A DNA stretch of 64,000 bases, taken from Symsagittifera roscoffensis. Lineage: Eukaryota > Xenacoelomorpha > Acoela > Convolutidae. The notes below the pieces were generated by a model that was given only the letters and a program-made list of their open reading frames with translations, ran no database searches and was not told the DNA's origin. Below, one piece after another: positions 46,232 to 58,860 of this stretch. The stretch spans positions 36,707,109-36,771,108 of the forward strand of contig NC_087070.1 of assembly GCF_963678635.1 (NCBI RefSeq), in the 5' to 3' direction. The stretch's first letter is position 1; every line of letters starts with the position of its first letter. Position numbers and translations under genes: made by a program.

Positions 46232-48471
46232 ATGACATCATTTCGAGACAGTTTAGTAAGGTCAGACTATTTTCAGAAAAGTGTTTCCTTCGCCAAGTTC
46301 TCCCGAAGGCGAAAGGATCTCGAAAAGAGAGCGGATTCCTTTCCGCCGTGGAACAGAAATTTCGGCTACGATTTTGAAACGACAAGCAGTGAACAGTTAT
46401 CAGAATGTTCCGTAAAAACTGACGACTTTTTAAATTTTGATTTCGACAAAAAAGCATCTCATTTACGTCATCATGATTGCCAGTCATCGAAGTTACAAAA
46501 TGAAGTTATTGATTGTGAAAAACAAAGCTCTTCATCGTATAGCAATAACAATTTGCATCCAAGATTTTTGAATCGGTTACCAGCGACTAAAATTTGGTTA
46601 GTTTCTGAGCTTAAAGCTTTTTCACGAAAAAAACGAAGACGCAAATTCCTGAAAAGGTCAAGAACATTTCACTCTTATGGGGGATTTAGACTATCAGCTA
46701 CATATAGCTCGATTCGAATCTGTCAAAATAAACGGGATAAATTGAGTTCGACAAGAGCTATGGAACGTTTGAAGGCTTCCGTTTTATGCAAAGAGGTCTC
46801 CGATTTAGCAAAAGATCAGCTTGATATCATTTTAGACCGCGAAGACCTGAATTCTGACTATGTTTCAAACATCACCGATAACTTTGAAGTTATCAAAGAA
46901 GCCTCTCAAAGTATGGTTTCAAAATTGGTGACCATTGAAGACAATTTGGCGCCAAGATTTGACTTCGATGAAAATACACGAGCCAATGGTTTTTGGTCCT
47001 TGTGTCGGATTTGCAAGCTATGTCTTATGAGACTACAGGAGTTGATTAATTACGTGACCAGTTATCACTACCAAAGCACGTTGCTGAAAACTAAAAACCC
47101 GCTTCGAGATTTACAAGCTTACGCGCAATGCTTGAGCGCACTTGGAAAATGTTTGGATTTTGTCGTTGCAAACGAGGAACTGTTTATACAGGGCAACAAT
47201 CTGATTATATCGCTGGAAAATCATCCACAGAAGTTAATCGAAGAGCTGTATGACAGCTTCGAGGAGCTACCCAGAGCCCCGTTTTACGGTCGAACTATTG
47301 GATTCCACTATGATCCGAGTTTAGTAAACCCTTTACTTGCCATAGTCGTATCAGAGTTATCATACGCAGAGTTATACGAATCGAACGGCTTTGCACGTAA
47401 AGCCACGGCGTTTCTATCCGGCGGCAAGTTCTACTTGAATAACAAACTTAGAGGTTACGCAATGGATGTTTTATCAAGGCTATGTGATATGAGCTTTGGC
47501 AAATCTTTTTGGAGTCTGACGGAACTAAACATGATTCAACATGTACCGAGTTTGGTATGTAATTCGGTAGAAGTGAACAGAGTGATAGAATTGGAAAAAA
47601 CTACTCTTTTCATGATGCCGCCGGTGATATCAGCTGGAAAAATGTTTGAACCGGTCGAAGTGCCATACCCTCACACCTCCGAATCAAAGGGCGAAAACTC
47701 GCCACCGTTTTTTATGCGACTTATATCATATCTCACCAGAGAAGGAATGGTTCCCGAAACAAGCGTCATTTCCACTAGCGGTACCCAAGTTGCAGTAGCG
47801 GCTACAGGAGTTCTCCAAGGGTACCCGATTCCGACTACCGCGACGTTGGTGAACCCTATGGGCGCGATGACATCCGCTGTTACAAGTCAAGCCACAGCGG
47901 CACTAACAAACGCAACGAAAGCTCAAAAGAAGAAAAATCCGAATATAGCACCGTTAAGTGACGCGATTGTGATTCACTGTCATGGCGGAGGTTTCGTATC
48001 ACAGTCGTCGAGAAGTCACGAGATATATCTCAGATCGTGGGCCAAAGCTCTCAACATTCCAATCGTAGCAATTGACTATTCGTTAGCGCCTGAGCATCCG
48101 TTCCCGACTGCTGTTGACGAATCTTTCTACTGTTACTGTTGGATTTTGAACAACTTGGAGAAGCTCGGTTGCAAAAGATCGGCCAAGATATGTTTAGTCG
48201 GCGACTCGGCGGGCGGGAACTTGGTTCTAGCAATTGCATTGAGGTGTATCCAGACATACATCCGGAAGCCGGACGGAATCGTGGCTGTGTATCCAGCGGT
48301 GTTTCCCCAGTACGCACTGTCCCCGTCGCGAGTTCTAAGTGTAATGGACTGTTTGCTGGCAGTAGGGATCTTGGACCAGTGTTTGCTTGCATATCTGGGT
48401 GAGGAGGATCCGTTGCCGTCGTTTAAATTAAGTCGAGTCTTGGAACACTATCAAGGAGAGTGGGAGTACAG
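46232..48471 (+). CDS. LIPE: LIPE exon 1 (hormone-sensitive lipase: N-domain and nucleophile)
   Basis: Encodes residues 1-746 of a 1,303-aa hormone-sensitive lipase, the cytosolic enzyme that hydrolyses diacylglycerol and other esters from lipid stores. About 170 basic, unassigned residues precede the HSL N-terminal domain (NGFWSLCRICKLCL, LRDLQAYAQCLSALG, FYGRTIGFHYDPSL, KSFWSLTEL). Then come the oxyanion motif HCHGGGF (His584), DYSLAPEHPFP and the nucleophile GDSAGGN (Ser659). The 75-residue spacing equals that of mammalian HSL. The first ATG after an in-frame stop was chosen. The donor ACAG|GTAAGA at 48472 leaves two bases. Confidence 0.9.
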
Positions 48472-48705
48472 GTAAGACTTGCAGAAATATTGCTTGAGAG
48501 TTTTGATCAAACCAAGCACATGCTTGTTGAAAAGTTTTTCTTACGAATTATTTGATATAGCAATAAAAGAAAAAAGATATTAGTTTTCAACGTTGCCTTT
48601 CACAGTATTCTGACATGGTCATTTACCGTCACTATTTTACGGTATACTACGGTTTCTAAGTATTTTTGTATTTTTGCAAATTTGTTTTGTATTTTTGCGT
48701 ATTAA

Positions 48706-48947
48706 TGAGTGGTGTCCAAAAGTTCCCAGAAAGGATATTTCAACTCAATAATCATTTCTGGTTCATGTGTTCTTATTCCATGGAAGTTTAGGCTCTCATC
48801 TTTTCTTGCTCTGCCAAATAACCCTAAAAAACTGGTTATATATTTTGCGAGTCCAAAATGAGGGTCCAAAATCTCATGGAATATGAACACATGAATCAGA
48901 AGTAATTGAGTTAAACATCTTTTCTGAGAACTACGGGACACCGCTCA
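48706..48947. mobile_element. MITE with long inverted ends
   Basis: About 75-bp imperfect inverted ends (48706-48782 and 48875-48947): TGAGTGGTGTCC against TGAGCGGTGTCC, and both contain ACTCAAT and TTCATGTGTTC. Centre of about 90 bp with no frame. Could be a Tc1/mariner-type non-autonomous element. Confidence 0.75.
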
Positions 48948-49269
48948 CTGATCCGCAAAAGATAACCATTCAACAAATTCTCAAAATACTAAAACTTTTA
49001 ATATTTACAGAGAAAGAGTCCAAAGATGTTTTAATTTTCAAGGGATAGGAACGTTTGAATCAGAAACTATCCAAACCGACATAAGATACACCCAGATTTT
49101 GACCCGTAATCACAAATATTTTAGAAAGAAAGTGTCGCGTCGTGTCAGATCTTGGATATCAAAAAAAATGTAGTTTGTTGCTGTTTTTTGTTCAAATGAT
49201 CTCAAATTGATATTGATAAAGATTATGTTGTGTCTGCTATATATTTTGATTCAAAAGTAACATGTCTTG

Positions 49270-49755
49270 TCGGTTTATTAAGAGTCGATGAACGTAGATG
49301 AACTCGTATATTGGTCGCGATGATTTTTTTGTTTCGTTCTTTTTAGGAAAAGTCTGGTTCAGGCTCAAATTTACGTTTGCGCTGTTTGACTTTTGATTTC
49401 TTTTTTAGTTCAGTTCAATTCCTTTGCAATAAGGAAGGCAGACTCCACTATCGAACAGCAAACGTGTGAAGGTTACAAAAACGTGATTGACTTCTAGTTT
49501 CGAAAATGGAATTAATTCTCATATTTCCCTGCGAAATGAAAATTTTTCTTATAGATTCAGTTTTCGCAAATTGGGTTAGTTTTGTCAAAAAGTGCCAAGC
49601 ATTAAGTGTTCTGGATCTTTTTTGTCTGCAAATCAAAAATTGATCTATTTTTTTTTTTAAGTTCGAAAGGTTTTTCAAAAAACAATTCAGTATTTTTTTC
49701 TGTTTACTTGCGTTCATTGACTCTTTTCCAACTGTCTGTTGGCTATGTTCTGATA
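49270..49755 (+). repeat. Family R, long copy
   Basis: GATGAACGTAGATGAACTCG, TATTGGTCGCGATG, GATTGACTTCTAGTTTCGAA, CTGCGAAATGAAAA and GACTCTTTTCCAACTGTCTG occur in the family order. Best-preserved copy in the window. Confidence 0.7.
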
Positions 49756-50564
49756 TCTGAAATAACTAAATATTACATGAAAATTTACCTTTGAACTGTT
49801 GATAGTTGAGATGTGATGTTTGCATGTTTGTTCCAGTACCGATCTGAGCGAATGGTAATAAATTAACTAACCGCTTAATAACATCTGATTGCTATAAACT
49901 TATTATAATTGTTCTTTTTCCGCATATGCTTATCTGACCGGCACATTTTTTGCTTAGGGGGCTGATTTCAGGCGGAAAATTTTGTCTAAAGCTTCGATGT
50001 CTGGAAGGAGGTTAATTTGCAGTTGAAACTTTGAAAGAGATTTTTGAAACTTCGAGCTGTTAACTAATCTGAATGAACTTTAATTCAGTTCTCAGCTTTT
50101 TACTCTTGCGAGGAGCAAGCGTCAGCAAATCGGAATATATTTTTTTTCAGGTTGAGAACTAGTTTAACAAAATCATTTGAATCACTCATGAAGCAGTTCG
50201 CATATCTGTTTTGATGGAAGGTTTGCTCAACAGTTATTTTCGAGCATTCGATTTTTTTTTGTGTTGGAAGTTAATTTTTATTTCTTTTTTTTTCCGCTTA
50301 AAATTTGTCGTTTTTTAGCTCGCTTTAACGTTTTATTCGGCTCAAATGGTTTCAGTTGATATTATATCTGTTTAGATGCCTCATAATTTGTCTTTTGAAG
50401 GCAAAATTTTTTTCGTCTCAACGATCGTCTGCCCCATTTTTTTTTATTTAGTAACCGCTTGATAAATTTAGTTTTTCAAATTATTTAATATTGACAATTT
50501 TTTTCTGAGCATCTTTTCTCAAATTGAACTTCTCGAGACAAATTTAAAAAATAACACGCATAGC

Positions 50565-51200
50565 TGGTTCCTGTGCAAGTAGCACAGAATGTTACGACCA
50601 TTGTCTTAAAAAATTCAACAAAAAAGTTTTTTTTTTCAAATTAAGGCGTGGTGTGATAAAAGGAGCTGAACAAAAAACTGGAGATTAGGTATATTCGACA
50701 GCGATAATAAAATAACCAAATTGAAAAAGTTTTTTTTGAACTTCTGGCAATTTTGATTTTATTTTTAAGCTAAGTTTTTATTTTTAAATTAGGCTATTGT
50801 AAGCTTTTAAGCAGTTAAAATAAGACCGCTCGCTAGCTTTATTCGCTCGAAATAAGATGAAAAGACAAAAATTTCAAACGGGTTTTTCTCGACACTGGGA
50901 TAAAAGTTTTTTAATGTGGTTCGAATCACGACTGTAAGGGCTTTAATATGATATATCACTCAACTAAGTCCGATGATTATTTATGGTGGCTGATTTTGCG
51001 TGGGAAAAAAAGAAAAAACCTGAAACACACGAAAAAAAGTTCCTCTCATTTTCAATGGTCGGAACATTTATTCGATGTTTTTAGTTGCTTCTTTGTTTTT
51101 TTTCGAGTCTGTGACTTCCCTCCTATTTTCGTGGCTTCGCTGCCATGGTATTTTTGTGTTGTATGGCAATTGGTGCAAAGTTCAGCTTCTCCTGTGTGCT
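50565..51200 (+). repeat. Family S, second long copy
   Basis: Aligns with 10485-11140 (see landmarks there), including TAATATGATATATCACT at about 50944 and CAATGGTCGGAACA at about 51053. The last 120 bp (to TGCAAAGTTCAGCTTCTCCT at about 51174) resemble the tail of the tRNA-like SINE at 34210. Confidence 0.65.
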
Positions 51201-51516
51201 TTATTTTTCATTTTTAAAATTGAAACTGTCTGTGGAAAGTTGCGTCCTCACAAATACAGTTCTTCATCCAACTCCACCTGTAAACTAACTATGGTGTGAT
51301 TGTGTAAATTCTTCTCTTGACGATGAGCTAACTAATTACCTTTGTTTATTTACGCTAAATTGTTGCTTTACTCTCTGTTGTGTGCGGTTGCAAAAATGGA
51401 TAAGCAAAATCAACTTAAACGAGCAACGGCTATTTCCAATTTTTTTTCTGACTGAAATCGTATTTGAAACTCATTTAAATTTTCACAGACTGCTCTTTTT
51501 GTTTAATTTTGTCTAG

Positions 51517-51725
51517 TCGGAACCTTTGCAATTGTGCATTTGGTAGTTCTGATACTTGTCTGTTGGTTAGGCTATCTGAGCCATCGGTCAGTGGAATTGG
51601 CATGGGCGCTGGCGGATCTGGCCTGGCTATGTTACCCACTCTGGCATGTGGGTCCTGGCTGTACCGCCTGGTGAGAAAGCCGAACTCAGACAGCAACAAC
51701 AGACAGAAGCAAGGAACAACCCCAA
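51517..51725 (+). CDS. LIPE: LIPE exon 2 (linker)
   Basis: Acceptor TTTTGTCTAG at 51516. The first base completes the Ser codon begun in exon 1, and the donor CCAA|GTAAGC at 51726 leaves one base, which joins exon 3 in frame. The 70 residues (RNLCNCAFGSSDT, GIGMGAGGSGLAML, GSWLYRLVRKPNSD) have no fixed match, as expected for the variable regulatory insert of HSL between the Ser and Asp/His parts. Phase agreement on both sides is the main support. Confidence 0.7.
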
Positions 51726-51876
51726 GTAAGCTCTAATCATCTTCCTGAGCGTTAGAATTTTAGGTTATTTTCTGCTAAACAAAAAGAAAGGTTAACTTTC
51801 AAGCATCGAAAACAAGAAAATTGACGTTTTTTGGGTTGGGTAATGTTGACTCACACTCAAAAAACGAGCACGGCTC

Positions 51877-51940
51877 ATGGTGGGGCTCAAACATTCGACC
51901 GTTTGATCGAGAGATGGAGACGTAACCACTTCACCACCGC
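51877..51940 (-). mobile_element. tRNA-derived sequence in LIPE intron 2
   Basis: Minus strand: A-box TGGTGAAGTGG (51926-51936) and B-box-like GTTTGAGCCCC (51882-51892), with a tRNA-Ser/Leu-like extended spacing. The arms do not close into a good cloverleaf, so it is a pseudo-tRNA or SINE head. Confidence 0.5.
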
Positions 51941-52291
51941 TGACCTCGCCACCGCTCCCCCTTGATTTAAGAAAATGCTTCCGGCTAAGCCTAAATTGCC
52001 CATGGTCTTTTTTTACGATTGGACGTATATTCAGATTTTTGGCTGCAGGATTGTCAAGTTTTGTACCCTGTCAAAATCCCGACCGTTAAGCAGAGTTTTT
52101 GAGTAAGTTTGATAACAATTTGAAAAGTTTTTAACCTATTCGAATGTTCCAAATCGTAAGGTGGAAAATAAAAACTTTGAATTGAGAATATATAGATTAA
52201 ACTGCTTTGGATTTTGCTTGTTTTTTTTCGTAGTAGTTTCTTGCTCTACTAATCAGAAGTGCTTATTCATTTAGCATTGTTTGTTTTCAAG

Positions 52292-53754
52292 TGAGTGGCC
52301 CAAATGATCAGAAGAATGGAGAAATATCGCCGAAAGAACCCACTGAACTGGAGTCATCAGACGATATCTTGAAAGAGTACAAGCTGGAGATGGTCGAAAA
52401 CTCAGACTGGATCTCGATATCCAGGTGTAGCAGTGAATCCTCCCAGACACTCGAAGCGGCAGAAGCAGTCAAGATTGTGGACGATGATTCAACTGCTCAG
52501 ATTGGTCCTCTAGAGCAAGACTGCATCACAGAGCAGCCGACTCATGATCTTCGAAAGGGGTCGCTACCGAAGATCCCGGATCCAATGATAAACGTTGAAG
52601 CTCAATTGAAGCATTTGAATGAAAAAACAGAGGCGAAGAAGGCGTCTGACAAAAATGACGGCCCTGAAAGTGCAAATGCGAAATGTGAGTTGTTGGAACC
52701 CCCTTTGGGCTCAAGAAGGTCATCCAAAGATTCAACAAAAAGCGAAACGAAAAAATCAAAGCAGAGAAAAAGTTCGAACGATAATCCAATAGGTGTACCC
52801 GGTAGCAGTAATTTGACAAGTAGTCCGGGGTTTATCAGTAGTCGCGCGAATGCAGCGCGGAATAAATTGGGATCGAGTTTCAAGCAAATGACTCGACGTG
52901 CTAATAAAGCACCAGCTGTTGCTCACGGAAACCTGGGAAATAATGAAGACATCGATGAAAGCTTAAGTACTGATTGCAAAGGTCATCATATAGTGTTAAC
53001 TAGATCAATTAGTATCACTAAGTCATCTAGCTTACCATCTTTGGATTCGCATGTAATTTTGAGCAGTGAAGATACCTTTGATAGAGTGAACACATGTAAA
53101 GATGATTCAATAACTGCTACACATGGTGCTAAATCAACCAGTAACTGGTTTGGACAAGTTGCCCCGGCAGCTGCGGTTCCCCTGGAAACGTTATCGATAG
53201 ATTCAAAAGCTTCGAAAAGTTCTAATAAAAGTGCGACCTCTGGTCAAAGTTCAAATGAAAAGAGCCAACAATATGTAGACTTCGAAAATGAATTGAAGTT
53301 TTTGAAGGCCAAAAAGAAAAAGGCAATTTTGGACACAATAAGAAACCCGCATGTTAAAAACCCGCTACACTGTCCCTTGATTGCAAGTGACGAGGATTTG
53401 CGAAAACTGCCCCCAGTAAGTATCTTATGTGGTGCAATGGATCCCCTTCTAGACGAAAGCGTCGTATTCGCGAAACGATTGAAAAAGTTGAATAATGATG
53501 TTACATTTGACGTCTTGGAGAGTTTGCCTCACGGGTTTCTCAATTTCGTGTTGGTTAGCAAACTGTGCCGAGATGCCTCAGATTTATGCCAGAAAAGAAT
53601 TTCTGATGTTTTGAATCAAAGCAACTCAGCAGCTTCAAATCAGTCAACGTCAAAAACGAATTCGTCCGCGAGTGAAATCGATCCTAATCGATCTGAAAGT
53701 ATTCAAAATGCTGGGAAAAATATAGAAACTGGCAAAATAGAGACTGCAGTGTAA
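52292..53754 (+). CDS. LIPE: LIPE exon 3 (regulatory linker and Asp/His end)
   Basis: Acceptor TTTTCAAG at 52291; the base left by exon 2 plus TG gives an in-frame Met codon, then SGPNDQKNGE. About 360 residues of Ser/Lys-rich, low-complexity linker follow, with basophilic sites such as GSRRSSKDS and KQRKSS, which fit protein kinase A consensus, the usual control of HSL. The catalytic end then reads HVKNPLHCPLIASDEDL, PPVSILCGAMDPLLDES (Asp1200) and LESLPHGFLNF (His1230). The 30-residue Asp-His spacing equals mammalian HSL. Stop TAA at 53752. The protein is much longer than the roughly 775-aa mammalian short form, mainly through the N-terminal extension and this linker. Confidence 0.9.
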
Positions 53755-53905
53755 CTATTTAATTTCATGTATTCTATTATTTTGTAGATTTAATTACGAA
53801 TTTTGAATTGCAGTTTAAGCATCGCCGTTTTAAGTACCCAGTTCAGTTTGAAAAAACTACGTTTTTGTATGACTATTTTTTTTGAATCAGTTTAGGGAAA
53901 AAGGA

Positions 53906-53911
53906 AATAAA
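53906..53911 (+). terminator. Possible LIPE polyadenylation signal
   Basis: AATAAA about 150 nt after the LIPE stop; first such signal downstream. Confidence 0.4.
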
Positions 53912-55360
53912 ACTAGTAAAAAATATTTGTACCTAGTCAAAGCGTTGAATTATTTGACTACGTTTAATGGAGCTACTATAGTTTGGAGGAAAAACTTCGG
54001 AAACTACGAAAAAGTATTTCAACTCAATTTTTTGAAACTTGAACCACGTACAAAATGGTTTAAATGGTATCTAATCGCGTAATGTGTAACAATTAGTTTG
54101 TCCCAATTCAAACACTCAACTAGACGAACAATAATTTGAGAGAAAAGCATCCTTCTATATTGGAACTTTGGGCGCCTATGTTTTTCAGATGGTCCACAAA
54201 CTACCTTCAAAACAACAATGTCAAAAAAAAACACGCTGATGAATTTAGATTTCAAAATATATAATCAAGATTTTAAAAACACATTAAACTGTTCAAAAAA
54301 ATTGAAATGAAATGAAGCACACCTATTAAATGATATCTCAAATCCCTCGTGGTGATGCATCGCAACACCTGACGTTATAAAAAAATATCATATATTGGGA
54401 TTTCGACTGTAGCCGTTCTATAAGAAAGGCTATAAACCGACTTTCCATTTAGGTCAGTCTTTGCGTTTACTAGGAGGCTTGAAATTGTCGTTCAAAAAAT
54501 AGTGTCTCAGCGTCATTTGAAAAATAAAAAAAATTTGGGCTCAGTTTTTGATAAATGATATTCTGAATTGTCTTCAAGCTAATATAACACAATTTGGCGT
54601 TATAAAACCGTATTTACAACTATTTAACTTAAACGTGAGAGATTTGGATTTTAGACGTCTGAGCGGAAAAATTGATTAATGTTTTTAATTTCTAAACTGC
54701 GATTTCATTGGCGTTGACGAAAACTCCAAAAAAACACGATTTCCTACGAAAAATAGACAAAAAACAGACAATCTAAACGTGTTGAGATAAATCAAAATAC
54801 CTAGCAAAATAGTTACTCATGCGAAAAAACACGATTTCCTACGAAAAATAGACAAAAAACAGACAATCTAAACGTGTTGAGATAAATCAAAATACCTAGC
54901 AAAATAGTTACTCATGCGAGAGTTACTCATAGTTACTCATAGGGAGAGTTGTATTAGTATGGCTCTACTTTTTTCCAATGTAACTCCCTAATAAAAGAGC
55001 TCGTTTCTTGGCACCTTTCAACGCTTTCAACCCAGTTGCTCTAGAAACCGAAAGACTTTTTGCATGAAAATTGTTATGTTGATAAAATTAAGGAATTAAA
55101 AATAACATATCTCAACGCCAGTTTCGCAATGAAAATATGCACTAAAAGTATATAATAAGAAAATACTTTTTCAAAGTTTCAGAATTTTTCCACAAATAGT
55201 TTGAGCAAGAAATATTTCTTGATTTGAAGTCATATAAAAGGTCCTTTAGATAGTTTAAAAATGACGTTCGAAAACTCTTTTTCAAAAAATCGAAAAATAA
55301 CTAAGAACATAACAGACAAATAACTAAGCAAAGCACAAAACATTTCGACTTTTGATTGAT
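53912..55360. other. Intergenic stretch with a 95-bp duplication
   Basis: No gene. A 95-bp segment (CACGATTTCCTACGAAAAAT onward) is present twice head to tail at about 54728-54917, almost identical, and ends in short AGTTACTCAT repeats. It is a recent tandem duplication. Confidence 0.6.
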
Positions 55361-58300
55361 AATAATCATAACAATAATAATATTGAATTAAGCCCTCAAA
55401 GCGGGGATTAGTTGCTCTTAGTCATTGATAACAAAGTTAGTAAAATAAACCTAAAAACCATGACTCTGAACACATCGAGTATTTAAATGTTTGTTGTTTG
55501 TCAACCAAAAACAGGTTCAAATTCTTTCTAAAAATTACAGGTTCTTGAGAAGGATCATAGCCAGGCAAATTGTTCGATCTCGCGAGGGTGTTTGACATTT
55601 CTGCGACTCGATAAAAAAAAATTTACAAAGATTGCTCCGTGTTATCAATGGCATTCTCAAAAACGTCTTGTTTCCTTTTCGAGTTGAATATGGGCCATAG
55701 TCAATTGTCTAAAAATGGAGAAAAATTTATCGGCAACTTGTTATTAAGAATGTCAGTCACCAAAATTAAATCGTTTTTAAAAAACGTCAGTTAATTTAGC
55801 TACAGTTTGCTTTTATCCAAGTAAAAAATGTAATCCTCATCATTCAATTCATGTTTTTTTAGCACCAATTTATACATTGTCGTTTAAATTTTCTATTCAC
55901 TTACATTGGTTTTTAGTCGCAAACCAAACATCAGATGCATAAAAAATTATTGATAGTAAGCAACTTTTAAAAAGCGAAACCCGAACAGAGCTACTCTTCT
56001 GATGTTTTTAAATTTCATGTTTGCTTTTTAGGCTTTTCGGTGATGTGGTATATCTATGACATTTTGAAATTGCACCAAACACCAAGGTCTTTCAAACTTT
56101 TTTCACTAAGGTCTTGCACCAAACACCTTGTCTTTTAAAACTATTTGTTCTCCATCAATAGATAAAAGATCGCTTAAATTATATCGCTCGTTAGTTTTTT
56201 GAAATCTAATTGGTTCAAGTTTCTCAAAATTGAGGTCAATTCTTTTTTCTGCTGCCCAGGTTATTACCAGGTCCACACAGTCTGTTTTAATCGAAGAAAG
56301 GTCAAATCAATTTCCAATTACTTTTGTATCGTCAGCATATAAAAAGGAAGTGTTGTCAATAATTTCTGGCACATCGTTTTTATATAAAGACAACTAGAAA
56401 TCTGCAAAAATGGATCCTCGTGGACCACCACTCGTTAAATTGCGAGAATGAGACAATGTATTACGAAGAAAAAGTATTTGTTTTCTGTTTGTGAGATATG
56501 ATGCAAAAAATTTATGAAGCTCATAGTCAAAGCCTATTTTGGAGAGCTTGTATAAAATGATGTTATGGCTAATAGATTCGAAAGCTTTTGCAATATCTTT
56601 AAATAGCTTGAGAGGTCAATCTCCTTGTTCTAATTTCTTGTATACATCATCACAGTAAAATATTAGGTTTGTCAGTCGAATGATGTTTTCTAAATCCATG
56701 TTGGTTTTTACACAACTTTCTTTGAATGAACCCTTTTATCTTGTTATTTAAAACTCGTTCAAATATTAGGGCGAGGGCAGGAAGTTTTGAAATTGGCCTG
56801 TAGTTTTCAATGTTCATACGAGAAACTTTTTTTGTGAAGGATTAATGTGTGCTATTTTGCAGATATCTGGAAACTGTTTTTTACTGACTATTCAATCGAA
56901 CAGTTCAACAATATCATTCAAAATGAACCTTAAAACGAAAATTAATTTGATAGGTGATATACCATCAACTGAACTGGTTTCTGATTTGCATCTACTCAAT
57001 TCGTTAAGAATTTCGAATTGCCAAACGAAAATATCTGATAAGCATATTCCTGGAAAAACACTTTCGCTTGGAACATTCAATGGTCCGTTAATTATTTTGT
57101 ACACAGATGCAAGAAAACATACTGGTATTTTTGTATGAAATTTTTTCGGGTACTTTTGCGTTTATCGATCTGAGAAATTTGCAAGTTTTTTTAAATCATA
57201 GTCTTTCATTGACTCAAAGTAAACGGCTTTGTCTACTTTTAAAGAATCTTTCATTTCTTGGTTGCAGCGTTTAACTTTCGTAGAATAACTTTCTTATAAT
57301 TAAGAGTTACAATAAGTATTTTTCAATGCCACCTGAAGGCGGTTTTCAGTTTTATTGAGTGTGATGACATCCGATGGTGAGCTTTAGAGCAACAAATTGT
57401 CTTTTTTGGAATATATTTATTAACGGCTTAAAATTACAACCCACAAAACGTTTCAAGCCTTTTATTTGCATCATTCGAGCAATGAAATCTAGTGCTTAAG
57501 AAAAACAAAAGCAATGATTCGGAGTTTGCTTTACGGATACAGTAACGGTTTAGATTGATATGTTCTGTTTCAGTTTCAACTGCTATTTGACAGGAAAGTG
57601 CAGGATGATCTGTGAAGTTTTGGTTTATTTCGAAGTGATTACCTAAAAAAGGGTTGTCTGTTAATAATACGTCTCGCTGTAAAACATCATTATCTGTCAA
57701 TGAACCAAGATTGGACTTCGCAATTGAATCCAAAAAACTGGATTCACGTTGATCATCACTTGACAAAGTATTCTAATCAACTGAAGTTAAGTTCAGATCG
57801 CCGCATTAAATCCGTTGTGTTCAAGTTAGATTCTACCATATGAAGGTTGCGTTGTTTGCTCACTTCACTCAAATTTTTTTTCAAATATAATCCGTTTAGA
57901 GTATGAGGAATGTCATGCGGTGGATTGTAAATGACTGTTACGCAAATTTTCAAGTTATTCAGCTTCACAAACAAAGATAAACCAAAATCATAAATAACTG
58001 ATTAATCATCGATAAAATTTAACTTAGATGATGTTTCAACCGCAAGTAGGACTCCTCTATGAGGTCCAGATTTCCAATCAGAACGGTGAATTTTTCATAT
58101 ACATCTGTGCAGAAGACTGCAGTATTTTCAACATGTTTATCCAACCATGTTTCACTTAGGGCAATAATGTCAGGTTGATGGATATGCAATAAATTGTCAA
58201 GCTTGATTTTCCGTTCAATTGTTACAATTGATCTGCAATTAAGTGACAAAAATTTATTGTCATTTGGTAGTCAAGAATAAGAGTTCTCTTTTCCAAGAAT

Positions 58301-58860
58301 TCGATCCCACTCAGATTGAACCTCTTTCTGACAGTCAATTGTGTACGTGCCAAAAACAAGGCTTCCAGCCTTTATTTTGAATTCTGGTTTTTCTTTTTGC
58401 ATCAAAGAACTCACATCGTATCTATGTTTCAGATTTTTCCTTTCGTTCTGACAGTCCGCATAATTCATAAATTCCTTGATATACACATTCGAATTCTTTA
58501 GCTTTCTCAATGACACAAAAACAAATTTTGGATGCCAAGGAGATGGAATGTAAAACACAAGAGGTCTTGATTTGTATGTTTAACTTTACCAAGTCTAAAA
58601 CATTCGCTCACAGTAATTTTTTAAAGTTCCATCCTATCTCTGAACAATCGCAGCACACTATTACTGCCCCTTTTAGTTTGTACAACTCTATCGTCCTGTA
58701 TATTTTCTGCTAATCCATATATCACTAGTTTTTTCCCTATAAGACTAGAGTCTGTTTTACCTTGGTTTGGAGTGGGAGCATTATTAGTTGTCGAAGATGA
58801 ACTGCTCTATTTTGATTTCTGTAAGCAGAGGTACTCGCCAATAAAGTTGAGACTAAGAGA
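55360..58860 (-). mobile_element. Decayed LINE with ORF1, endonuclease, RT and tail
   Basis: Minus strand, in order: ORF1 RRM-like pieces (GKKLVIYGLAEN, LRLFRDRMEL, then SLRKLKNSNVYIKEFMN) at 58760-58280; the endonuclease start MSLNCRSI and PDIIALSETWLDKHV at 58249-58100; a VTVIYNPP piece at 57930; LLTDNPFLGNHFEI and TDHPALSCQI at about 57660-57585; RT motif A KDIAKAFES at 56590; SGGPRGSIF and FLYADDTKVIG at 56440-56330; and a 3' hairpin plus TTA-rich tail near 55400-55365. Many stops and shifts; an old copy of a CR1/Jockey-type element. Confidence 0.8.

Larger units (their letters stand above)
48472..51516 (+). other. LIPE: LIPE intron 1
   Basis: GTAAGA to GTCTAG. Contains a MITE (48706-48947), family R (49270-49755) and family S (50565-51200). 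Confidence 0.75.
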
